Part shown: in pieces, positions 1 to 5,260 of the stretch
Position numbering within the stretch: the first letter of the stretch is position 1
How the letters are laid out: each line of letters opens with the position of its first letter
Source of the DNA: an uncultured Rhodanobacter sp.
GTDB taxonomy: Bacteria > Pseudomonadota > Gammaproteobacteria > Xanthomonadales > Rhodanobacteraceae
Direction of reading: 5' to 3'
Assembly: GCA_937906285.1 (NCBI GenBank)
Contig: CALCWL010000402.1
Coordinates: 1-6,954 of the forward strand
DNA: 6,954 nt
Translations under genes and position numbers: made by a program
Notes under the pieces: generated by a model
Seen by the model: the letters and a program-made list of their open reading frames with translations, nothing else
What the model was told of the DNA's origin: nothing
Database searches by the model: none

Positions 1-1439
1 TTGCCGCGCAGCGAGGGGTCCAGGTTCATGTGAGCCAGGTCGTACTCGGTGATGAAGAACGGCGTGGCGAAATCGTAGTAGCCGTTGAGCGAGAGCACCT
101 TGAGATTCGGATTGGTGCGCATCGCATGCGCCAGGTCACCGGCCACGTAGGGCAGCGGCAGCGCGCGGCGCATGCCGGAGACGGCGTGCTTCCAGTCCCA
201 GCCTTGGATGATCTTGCCGTAGGTGGGGCGGTAGTCGAGCTGGCTCTGGTAGTCGAGCTGGTCGGCGAGGTAGTCATGGAAGGCGCTGACGAAGGCGCCG
301 CTGATGCCGGTGTCGGAAGGGTCGTACTCCGGCGTCTCGCCGGCGGCGTCCGGGTCGGTGCCGGTGAAGCGGGCATCGTAGCGGCCCAGGGTGAGGCGCT
401 GGTCGCGCAGCAGCTCCTTGCGGAAACGGCTGGGGCTCACGCGCAGGTTGGCCTGCTTGATGTATTGCACCGGCAGGCCGGTGAAGCCGGCCATCTGCGT
501 GGCGATCGCGTCGAACTGTGCGGCGGGCAGGTCCTGCCCCAGTGCCAGCGCGGAGGCGTACGGGCCGCGCGCCCAGGCGCGGGCCTGGTCGACAAAGGTC
601 TTCAGTTCGGCGGGTTTGTTGGTGACCTTGTCGTGGTACCACGCGGCGGCGGCGAAGCTGGGCAGGTAGCCGACATAGCTCTCGTCGTAGCCCGGCATGC
701 GGATCGCGTAGTTGAGGATCGAGGACATCAGGATCACGCCGTTGAAGGCCATGCCCTTGTCCTGCAGTGCATCGACCAGCGCGGCCGAGCGGGTGGTGCC
801 GTAGCTCTCGCCGTACAGGAACTTGGGCGAGTTCCAGCGCCGGTTGAGGGTGACGTAGCGCTCGATCGCGCGGCTGAAGGCGGAGATGTCCTGGTCCACG
901 CCCCAGAAGTCCTTGCCGGTGGCCTTGCCCAGTGGGCGCGAATAGCCGGCGCCGACCGCGTCGATGAAGACCAGGTCGGTCTTGTCGAGCAGGCTGTCGC
1001 CGTTGGCCACCAGGTGGTACGGCGCCGGCGCGGTGGCCTGCGGGCTGGCCGTCTCGATGCGCACCGGGCCGAGCGAGCCCATGTGCAGCCACACGCTCGA
1101 GGAGCCCGGGCCGCCGTTGTAGAGGAAGGTCAGCGGGCGACGCGAAGGCTTGCCGTCGTCGACCGTGTAGGCGACGTAGAACACGCTGGCCTGCGGCTGC
1201 TGCTTGTCGTCGCGGATGATCAGCGTGCCGGCGGTGGCGGTGTACTTGAGCGTGCGCCCGCCGATGGCGACGCTGTGCTGCGTGCGCACGGCGGTTTCGT
1301 GGGTCGGGATGCGGGCGTCGCCGGGGTCGTGGGCGGCACTGGATGCCGCCTTGGCCGGCGCGGCATCGGCGGCATGGGCGGCGGGCAGGCCGGCGAGCGC
1401 AAAGACGCCGGCCAGCAGCAGCGAAACGAGGTGGCGCAT
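1..1439 (-). CDS. Exported S10-family serine carboxypeptidase-like peptidase, C-terminus beyond the window
   Basis: This looks like a secreted serine peptidase of the alpha/beta-hydrolase fold (family S10), probably removing C-terminal residues from peptides in the periplasm or outside the cell. About 479 codons are present with no in-frame stop, so the gene runs off the left edge. The N-terminus is a clear signal peptide: R2-H3, a hydrophobic core at 4-19, and an AHA cleavage site near residues 21-23. The family motif NGGPGSSS lies at 108-115. The nucleophile motif GESYGT puts the catalytic Ser at 212, and NGYYDFATP puts the catalytic Asp at 456. The catalytic His should lie just outside the window, so completeness of the triad cannot be confirmed. 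The ATG is supported by an AGGGGAA ribosome site at 1444-1450. The gene follows the Lrp-type regulator on the same strand with a 98-base gap, so co-transcription is possible but not shown. The family call is confident; the substrate is unknown. Confidence 0.9.
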   Translation of the reverse strand, partial: MRHLVSLLLAGVFALAGLPAAHAADAAPAKAASSAAHDPGDARIPTHETAVRTQHSVAIGGRTLKYTATAGTLIIRDDKQQPQASVFYVAYTVDDGKPSRRPLTFLYNGGPGSSSVWLHMGSLGPVRIETASPQATAPAPYHLVANGDSLLDKTDLVFIDAVGAGYSRPLGKATGKDFWGVDQDISAFSRAIERYVTLNRRWNSPKFLYGESYGTTRSAALVDALQDKGMAFNGVILMSSILNYAIRMPGYDESYVGYLPSFAAAAWYHDKVTNKPAELKTFVDQARAWARGPYASALALGQDLPAAQFDAIATQMAGFTGLPVQYIKQANLRVSPSRFRKELLRDQRLTLGRYDARFTGTDPDAAGETPEYDPSDTGISGAFVSAFHDYLADQLDYQSQLDYRPTYGKIIQGWDWKHAVSGMRRALPLPYVAGDLAHAMRTNPNLKVLSLNGYYDFATPFFITEYDLAHMNLDPSLRG

Positions 1440-1494
1440 CGGATTCCCCTGACGGACGAGCACAGCGTTCGAGTATGCGACGCCGTGCCGACGC

Positions 1495-1520
1495 GCGACC
1501 GTGACAAAAGTACTGGTCGC
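1495..1520 (-). repeat. Inverted repeat in the regulator-peptidase gap
   Basis: Read on the minus strand, GCGACC and GGTCGC flank a 14-base A/T-richer centre containing TACTTTTGTCAC. One further G-U pair and one further standard pair extend the stem slightly. There is no T-run after it, so it is a poor intrinsic terminator. It could be an attenuating hairpin or an operator for the S10 peptidase gene. A -35-like TTGTCA (1502-1507) lies in the loop, but no -10 box is correctly spaced from it. Chance occurrence in GC-rich DNA is a real alternative. Confidence 0.25.
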
Positions 1521-1537
1521 ACCGCTCGCCGGACGGT

Positions 1538-2047
1538 TCAGTCGCCCGACATCGCCATCGCCGCGTTCCACATCGCGCGGGTCAGTGGCCGGTTCTCGTG
1601 CGGCGTCTGCAGCACGATCAGGGTGGTGGTGCTATTGCTGGCGCCGGTCTTGAGCAGGCGGTCCAGCACCGATTCGAGATGGCCGGTGGACATCGCCACC
1701 ACGTGCAGCAGGGCCGAATCCTCGCCGGCCAGGCGGCGGCATTCGAGCACTTCGGGAATGTCCTCGACCAGGCTGCCGATGCGTGCGCAGGTGATGCCGT
1801 CGCAGCGCAGGCGCACCATCGCGCTCAGCGCATAGCCGAGCCGGCGCGGGTTGACCGTGGCGTGGTAGCCGCTGATCACGCCGGCATCCTCCAGCCGCCG
1901 CACGCGTTCGGCCACCGCGGGCGCGGACAGGCGCACCAGCCGGCCGAGTTCGGCAAAGCCCAGCCGCGCGTCGCGCTGCAGCGCCTCCAGCAATTGCCAG
2001 TCCTTGCCGTCCAGCGCGGGTCGACTATCGGTCGGTTTCGATTCCAA
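1538..2047 (-). CDS. Lrp/AsnC-family transcriptional regulator
   Basis: This is a DNA-binding regulator of the Lrp/AsnC (feast/famine) family, which senses amino acids or related small molecules and acts as dimers to octamers. From the start used here the protein has 169 residues. An N-terminal winged helix-turn-helix spans about 12-61, with LDGKDWQLLEALQRDARLGF leading in and a recognition helix near 41-54. The linker GYHATVNPRRLGY follows, and a RAM ligand-binding domain spans about 74-150, with STTTLIVLQ near its end. I chose the TTG at 2047 because GAGG lies 8 bases upstream and the length fits the family. The open frame continues to an ATG at 2125 (195 residues), but that start has no ribosome site, adds a basic non-conserved tail, and lies upstream of the best -10 box. 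The gene is divergent from the EamA exporter, a common arrangement in which the regulator controls the exporter and itself. The effector is unknown. Confidence 0.88.
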   Translation of the reverse strand: MESKPTDSRPALDGKDWQLLEALQRDARLGFAELGRLVRLSAPAVAERVRRLEDAGVISGYHATVNPRRLGYALSAMVRLRCDGITCARIGSLVEDIPEVLECRRLAGEDSALLHVVAMSTGHLESVLDRLLKTGASNSTTTLIVLQTPHENRPLTRAMWNAAMAMSGD

Positions 2048-2074
2048 GGTGAAGACCTCGTTCTTCGTTTTGAT

Positions 2075-2102
2075 CGGCGGCGAAACATCGCGATTCCGCC
2101 GC
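2075..2102. promoter_or_regulatory. Candidate operator dyad between regulator and exporter
   Basis: CGGCGG (2075-2080) and CCGCCG (2097-2102) form an inverted repeat around a 16-base centre that contains the palindrome ATCGCGAT (2087-2094). The element lies between the presumed TTG start of the Lrp-type gene and the divergent promoters. It could be a binding site for that regulator. Lrp-family sites are degenerate and short GC-rich dyads are common in such genomes, so support is weak. Confidence 0.25.
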
Positions 2103-2107
2103 GAGGC

Positions 2108-2113
2108 ATTATT
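2108..2113 (-). promoter_or_regulatory. Candidate -10 box for the Lrp-type regulator
   Basis: On the minus strand AATAAT matches five of six bases of the sigma-70 -10 consensus. It would place the transcript start near 2101 and give a leader of about 54 bases before the TTG start at 2047. No good -35 element is visible at 16-18 bases, so the promoter may be weak or activator-dependent. It overlaps the -35 element of the divergent exporter promoter, which would make the two promoters compete or be co-regulated. Confidence 0.35.
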
Positions 2114-2140
2114 CACCGGCGCCATCGCCAGGACTAGGAT
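2112..2140 (+). promoter_or_regulatory. Candidate sigma-70 promoter for the exporter-cupin genes
   Basis: TTCACC (2112-2117) and TAGGAT (2135-2140) each match four of six consensus bases and are separated by the ideal 17 bases. The transcript would start near 2147, leaving a leader of about 22 bases that contains the GGAGA ribosome site. This stretch is less GC-rich than the surrounding coding sequence, as expected for a promoter. Confidence 0.5.
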
Positions 2141-2168
2141 GCGCGCTTCCCCGCTGGAGAATCCCCCG

Positions 2169-3098
2169 ATGGAAACCGCTCAACGTCTCGATGGCCGCGC
2201 CCTCTTCGCCATCGCGATCGCCCTGCTCACCTGGTCGTCGGCGTATGCCGCGATCGCCTACGCGCTGCCCGCGTTCACCCCGGGCGAGGTGGCCTTCGCG
2301 CGCCTGCTGATCGGCTCGCTGTGCTTCGCCGCGCTGTTGTGGGTGAAGCGCGTGAGGCTGCCGGCGCTGCGCGACTGGCCGCAGCTGGCCCTGCTCGGCG
2401 TGCTCGGGCTGACCGTGTATCACCTGTGCCTGAACTACGCCGAGACGCGCATCGCCAGCGGCACCGCCTCGATCCTGATCTCGCTGGTGCCGGCGGCCAC
2501 GGCGGCGGTGTCGGCGCTGTGGATCGGCGAACGGCTGGCCGCACGCACGTGGCTCGGGCTGGCGGTGGCCCTGCTCGGCACGGTGCTGGTGGTATTCGCC
2601 AGCGGACAGCGCGTGGAGGTCGATCCGCACGCCTTGCTGGTGCTGGTGTGCGTGGCCGTCTCGGCGGTCTTCTTCGTCGGCCAGAAGGCGCTGTTCTCGC
2701 GCAGCAGCATGGTCGGGGTCACCGCGTTCGCGATGTTCGCCGGCACGCTCGGCGCGTTGCCGTTCGGCTGGCATCTGCCGCAGGCGCTGGCGGCGGCCTC
2801 GTGGGCGCACATCGGTGCGTTGTTGTGGTTGGGCATCGCGCCGACCTTCGTCGGTTATCTGGCCTGGAACCTGGCGGTGAACCGCGCCTCGGCCTCGCAG
2901 GTCAGCAGCTTCATCTACCTGTCGCCGCCGATCGCGCTGCTGATCGGCTGGCTGTGGCTGCACGAGGTGCCCGGTGCGCTGGTGCTGGTCGGCGGCGCGA
3001 TCACCATCGGCGGCGTGGTGCTGGCCAATGCGCGGCGCCGACCGGCGCCACCGGTGGCCAGCGCGGTGTTGCCGGTGTCCTCGTGCGAGCAGTCTTGA
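2169..3098 (+). CDS. EamA/DMT-superfamily inner-membrane transporter
   Basis: This encodes a drug/metabolite-transporter-superfamily permease, typically an exporter of amino acids or other small metabolites, with 309 residues (usual length about 300). Ten hydrophobic segments can be picked out, at roughly 11-33, 40-58, 72-89, 97-119, 125-144, 153-172, 181-200, 211-231, 245-263 and 268-287. They form two EamA repeats of five helices. Family landmarks are the W22-S-S near the start of helix 1, the GER at 120-122 closing helix 4, and the equivalent W-L-H-E at 263-266 in the second repeat. The C-terminal tail is short, basic and then Pro/Ala-rich. The ATG is set by GGAGA 8 bases upstream; the reading frame is open further upstream, but that sequence does not resemble the family. 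It is divergent from an Lrp/AsnC regulator, which by analogy with other such pairs suggests ligand-induced amino-acid export. The true substrate cannot be read from the sequence. Confidence 0.92.
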   Translation: METAQRLDGRALFAIAIALLTWSSAYAAIAYALPAFTPGEVAFARLLIGSLCFAALLWVKRVRLPALRDWPQLALLGVLGLTVYHLCLNYAETRIASGTASILISLVPAATAAVSALWIGERLAARTWLGLAVALLGTVLVVFASGQRVEVDPHALLVLVCVAVSAVFFVGQKALFSRSSMVGVTAFAMFAGTLGALPFGWHLPQALAAASWAHIGALLWLGIAPTFVGYLAWNLAVNRASASQVSSFIYLSPPIALLIGWLWLHEVPGALVLVGGAITIGGVVLANARRRPAPPVASAVLPVSSCEQS

Positions 3099-3108
3099 GG
3101 ACGAGGCG

Positions 3109-3405
3109 ATGAGCGTGACCGATCTCCCCGGCGTCGCCGCGCAACTGGAGCAGGCGTGGCGCTCGACACGGGTCGCCGGCATCGGCGGGGCCAACTTCAA
3201 GCTCACGCGCATGGATGCGCAGGCATACCCGAGCGAGACGCACGACTACGCCGAAGGGCTGCTGGTGCTGGAGGGCGAACTGCACCTGGAACTGGCCGGC
3301 GCGCCGCTGGTCGTGCGCGCCGGCGAACTGTGCGTGGTGCCGGCCGGCGTGCCGCACGCGGTAAGCGCAGGGAGTCGTGGCACGCTGCTGATCGTGGACA
3401 GCTGA
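3109..3405 (+). CDS. Small single-domain cupin protein
   Basis: This 98-residue protein folds largely as one cupin beta-barrel. Motif 1 is degenerate: H45-D-Y-A-E49, then L-E-G56, with only one of the usual two histidines. Motif 2 is clear: G72-E-L-C-V-V-P78-A-G80-V-P-H83. H45, E49 and H83 could be metal ligands. The function could be binding or modifying a small molecule, or sensing; nothing identifies the substrate. The ATG lies 10 bases after the exporter stop codon, and the best-placed ribosome site, GAGG at 3097-3100, overlaps that stop. The two proteins are therefore very probably translated from one message. Its own stop codon forms part of a long hairpin shared with the convergent FmdE-like gene. 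Confidence 0.85.
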   Translation: MSVTDLPGVAAQLEQAWRSTRVAGIGGANFKLTRMDAQAYPSETHDYAEGLLVLEGELHLELAGAPLVVRAGELCVVPAGVPHAVSAGSRGTLLIVDS

Positions 3406-3434
3406 CCGGCGTTTCAGTGCGCCGTTCAGCTGTC
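3397..3434. terminator. Bidirectional hairpin containing both convergent stop codons
   Basis: The left arm is GACAGCTGA-C-CGGCG and the right arm CGCCG-T-TCAGCTGTC, around the 8-base loop TTTCAGTG. This gives 15 positions per arm with a single C/T mismatch. The left arm holds the cupin stop (3403-3405) and the right arm holds the FmdE-like stop (3426-3428 on the minus strand). Position and strength fit a shared transcription terminator or mRNA 3'-end stabiliser for both genes. No T-run follows on either strand, so classical intrinsic termination is uncertain. Confidence 0.6.
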
Positions 3435-4046
3435 GAGCCGGTGCAGCCGGATCACGTGCGGGTCATCGGCGTGTTCCAGCAGCAGGCATTGCACGCGCTC
3501 CTGCCATGCCCGGCCGAAGGCCGCGCGCTGTTCCGCGCTGACCGCCGGATCGAGCGCGCCGCCGAGCAGCGGTCGCAGGTTGGCGGGTGCCGGCACGCTC
3601 GACAGATCCAGCTCCACCGCCACGCTGGCGCCGGTGTCGCGGCGACGAACCTGCACCGCGGCATGTTCGGCCGCATCGGCATAGCTCAGCAGCGACTGGC
3701 GCGCGTAGTGCCCGGCGATGCCGTGGAAGCCGTTGGCGCCGGCCGCCCCGGTGATCAGGGTGAAGACCTGGCCGATCACGCCGTTGACGCCCTCGCTCTC
3801 CGGCCCCGGGATGAGCACCTCGACGCCGCCGCGCTCGGCCGGGCCGTCCGGATACAACGCGCGCAACGCGGCGCGCGCCATCAGGTAGGCGCCGGCGACG
3901 GTGGGGCAGGAGTGGCCGGCCAGCCGCACCGCGTCGATGTAGCGGTAGTCGAGCAGGCCGTTATCGGCCGCGCCCAGGAACGCCGCCAGCGGGTCGCGCA
4001 TCGGGATCGGCGGCGCCTGGTCGAAGAATGCCGGAGTACCCATCAT
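3426..4046 (-). CDS. FmdE-like domain protein
   Basis: This 206-residue soluble protein has no signal peptide or membrane segment. Residues about 30-125 resemble the FmdE domain, first named from the formylmethanofuran dehydrogenase operon of methanogens. The signature G44-H45-S-C47-P48-x3-G52 would supply metal-binding His and Cys. The second landmark, TLITGAAGANGFHGIAG (about 96-112), resembles the tGcTxGkG segment of that family but has Ala in place of the usual Cys. No other formylmethanofuran dehydrogenase subunit is nearby, so methanogenic chemistry is not implied and the function is unknown. The start ATG overlaps the stop of the upstream DUF2249 gene as ATGA, and a second ATG follows immediately. 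Translational coupling is therefore very likely and the two proteins may act together. Probable regulation is through the FNR-like promoter in front of DUF2249. Confidence 0.75.
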   Translation of the reverse strand: MMGTPAFFDQAPPIPMRDPLAAFLGAADNGLLDYRYIDAVRLAGHSCPTVAGAYLMARAALRALYPDGPAERGGVEVLIPGPESEGVNGVIGQVFTLITGAAGANGFHGIAGHYARQSLLSYADAAEHAAVQVRRRDTGASVAVELDLSSVPAPANLRPLLGGALDPAVSAEQRAAFGRAWQERVQCLLLEHADDPHVIRLHRLDS

Positions 4047-4321
4047 TCGTCCGGCAAGCCGGTGATGCCGAAGTCGATCACGATGGCGCCGGGCTCGCGC
4101 TGGCGGTAGGCCACGGTGAGGTTGTCGCCGAGGCGGTCGCGCAGCTGCGCGATCAGCGGCAGCGGGTCGTGGTCGTTGACGAAGCGCATGGTTTCGCCCG
4201 AACGCAGCACGCCGATCGCGCCGAAGATCGCGGAATGGCGGAAACGGCGGGCCACGCCGCGGGCGTCGAACAGGTGGGTGTGGGGCTCGGTCTCGAGGTC
4301 GAGGGGCATGGCTGGACTCAT
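4043..4321 (-). CDS. DUF2249 domain protein
   Basis: This 92-residue protein matches the DUF2249 pattern: an opening D19-A-R-G22 where the family usually has D-x-R-G, then G42-E-T-M-R-F-V-N-D-H-D-P-L-P-L56, and a beta-strand end near 78-86. It resembles the TusA-like small-fold proteins in size and layout. From general knowledge, DUF2249 genes often occur beside hemerythrin-domain and denitrification or nitric-oxide-response genes; no such gene is seen here. It is the first gene of a two-gene unit, its stop overlapping the FmdE-like start. The ATG at 4321 gives the length used. An in-frame ATG at 4309 is an alternative, and neither has a recognisable ribosome site. The predicted leader is only about 12 bases. 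Function is unknown; electron or sulfur handling is speculation from the neighbourhood. Confidence 0.8.
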   Translation of the reverse strand: MSPAMPLDLETEPHTHLFDARGVARRFRHSAIFGAIGVLRSGETMRFVNDHDPLPLIAQLRDRLGDNLTVAYRQREPGAIVIDFGITGLPDE

Positions 4322-4339
4322 GGTGGGAAAGACCAGCCC

Positions 4340-4381
4340 AACATACGCCGCCGCCGGCCAGCGGCCACTGACCTGGATCAG
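4340..4381 (-). promoter_or_regulatory. Candidate FNR/DNR-type site and -10 box for the DUF2249-FmdE genes
   Basis: A dyad CTGA-N6-TCAG at 4368-4381 matches seven of ten bases of the FNR/ANR/DNR pattern TTGAT-N4-ATCAA and keeps the TGA-N6-TCA core of the CRP/FNR family. On the minus strand a -10-like TATGTT lies at 4345-4340, implying a start near 4333. The dyad centre (4374.5) is then at -41.5, the standard position for class II FNR activation. There is no -35 box, as expected for an activator-dependent promoter. The first T of each half-site is replaced (C/G), which would weaken binding by a typical FNR. Confidence 0.4.
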
Positions 4382-4397
4382 GCTTGCCGCGCGACGT

Positions 4398-5147
4398 TCA
4401 GAACTTGTACGCGCGGTGGATCGCCACGATGCCGTTGCTGAGGTTGCGCACCTCGACCCGGCCGAAGCCGGCGCGCTCCATCATGCCCTTGAGCGTCTGC
4501 TGATCCGGATGCTTGCGGATCGACTCGGCCAGGTACTGGTAGCTGTCGGCGTCGCCGGCGAACAGCTGGCCGAGGCGCGGCAGGATCTTGAACGAGTGGA
4601 AGTCGTAGAGCTTGCCGAAGGCCTCGCTCTGCACCTTGGAGAACTCCAGCACCAGCAGCCGGCCGCCGGGCTTGAGCACGCGGCAGATGTCGGCCAGCGC
4701 CTGGTCCTTGTCGGTGACGTTGCGCAGGCCGAAGGCCATGGTCACCGCGTCGAACGAGTTGTCGGGGAAGGGCAGCCGTTCGGCGTTGAGCTGGGCCCAG
4801 CGCAGGCCGGCGACCAGGCCGCGGTCGGTGAGCCGGTCGCGGCCGACGCCGAGCATCGCCGCATTGATGTCGCCGACCACGATTTCGCCTTCGTCGCCGA
4901 CCACCGGCTTGAGCAGCGCGGCGATGTCGCCGGTGCCGCCGGCCAGATCCAGCACGCGATCACCGCGACGCACGCCGCTGGTGGCCACGAAGTGGCGCTT
5001 CCACAGCCGGTGGATGCCGAACGACATCAGGTCGTTGTTGCGGGCGACCGAGGTGAACACCTGGCCGACCAGCTTCTGCTTCTCGGCCACCGGCACGTCG
5101 CGGAAGCCGAAGTGGGTGGTGGGTGCGGGCTTGGGCTGTTCGTTCAT
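4398..5147 (-). CDS. ubiE: Ubiquinone/menaquinone C-methyltransferase UbiE
   Basis: This is an S-adenosylmethionine-dependent C-methyltransferase that converts 2-methoxy-6-polyprenyl-1,4-benzoquinol to its 5-methyl form in ubiquinone synthesis. In organisms that make menaquinone it also converts demethylmenaquinone to menaquinone. The protein has 249 residues, close to the usual 250. The family N-terminus THFGFRDVPVAEK is intact, followed by the region containing SVARNNDLMSFGIHRLWKR. SAM-binding motif I is VLDLAGGTGDIA (about 65-76). Later landmarks are the acidic GDINAAML, PFPDNSFDAVTMAFGLRNV, the LKPGGRLLVLEFSK segment and the C-terminal NLSNGIVAIHRAYKF. No key element appears missing. No ribosome site precedes the ATG; instead there is a run of C. 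The start is nevertheless fixed by the conserved N-terminus. It may be read as a single gene or run into DUF2249 76 bases downstream. Confidence 0.97.
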   Translation of the reverse strand: MNEQPKPAPTTHFGFRDVPVAEKQKLVGQVFTSVARNNDLMSFGIHRLWKRHFVATSGVRRGDRVLDLAGGTGDIAALLKPVVGDEGEIVVGDINAAMLGVGRDRLTDRGLVAGLRWAQLNAERLPFPDNSFDAVTMAFGLRNVTDKDQALADICRVLKPGGRLLVLEFSKVQSEAFGKLYDFHSFKILPRLGQLFAGDADSYQYLAESIRKHPDQQTLKGMMERAGFGRVEVRNLSNGIVAIHRAYKF

Positions 5148-5168
5148 GGGGGGGATGGTACAGGGGAA

Positions 5169-5182
5169 GGGATTCGGGATTC
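5169..5182. repeat. Tandem GGGATTC heptamer pair
   Basis: Two exact copies of GGGATTC lie end to end just upstream of ubiE. Short tandem runs of this kind are frequent in intergenic DNA of xanthomonads and relatives, from general recollection. No role can be assigned; the pair is useful mainly as a lineage hint. Confidence 0.5.
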
Positions 5183-5200
5183 GGAGAGCCGGATGGGGCG

Positions 5201-5239
5201 GACCCTCACTCCAACTCTCTCCCGGGAGGAGAGGGGGCC
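5201..5239. repeat. Xanthomonad-type intergenic palindrome (REP-like)
   Basis: The stretch has the form CCCTCACTCCAACTCTCTCCCGGGAGGAGAGGGGG, an imperfect palindrome centred on TCCCGGGA with pyrimidine- and purine-rich arms. The same motif type (CCCTCACCCCAACCCTCTCCC plus its complement) is scattered between genes in many Xanthomonadales, from general recollection. It lies between the end of the amidohydrolase gene and the start of ubiE, where it could act as a 3'-end stabiliser or weak terminator for the former. No T-run follows it. Confidence 0.6.
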
Positions 5240-5260
5240 AACGCGGGAGGCGCGGTCACT

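Noticed and set aside
1472..1507. Promoter for the S10 peptidase from TTGTCA (1507-1502) and CATACT (1477-1472)
   Set aside because: The boxes are 24 bases apart, far outside the 16-18 range, so this is not supported as a sigma-70 promoter.
30..1835. A 601-codon open frame on the plus strand
   Set aside because: It lies opposite the S10 peptidase and the regulator, which have recognisable motifs. The translation is low-complexity, rich in Gly, Ala, Arg and Val, as expected from a GC-rich shadow frame.
2109..3212. A 367-codon open frame on the minus strand
   Set aside because: It is antisense to the exporter, rich in Arg, Gln, His and Ala, and has no plausible fold or ribosome site. The plus-strand exporter explains the region.
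3426..4046. Reading the FmdE-like gene as part of a methanogenesis or formylmethanofuran pathway
   Set aside because: No other Fmd/Fwd subunit or C1-carrier gene is present. FmdE-like domains occur widely outside methanogens.
5155..5183. A sigma-70 promoter for ubiE based on TACCAT
   Set aside because: No -35 element lies at 16-18 bases (the position holds CGAATC), and the start would fall at the ATG itself; kept only as a remark.
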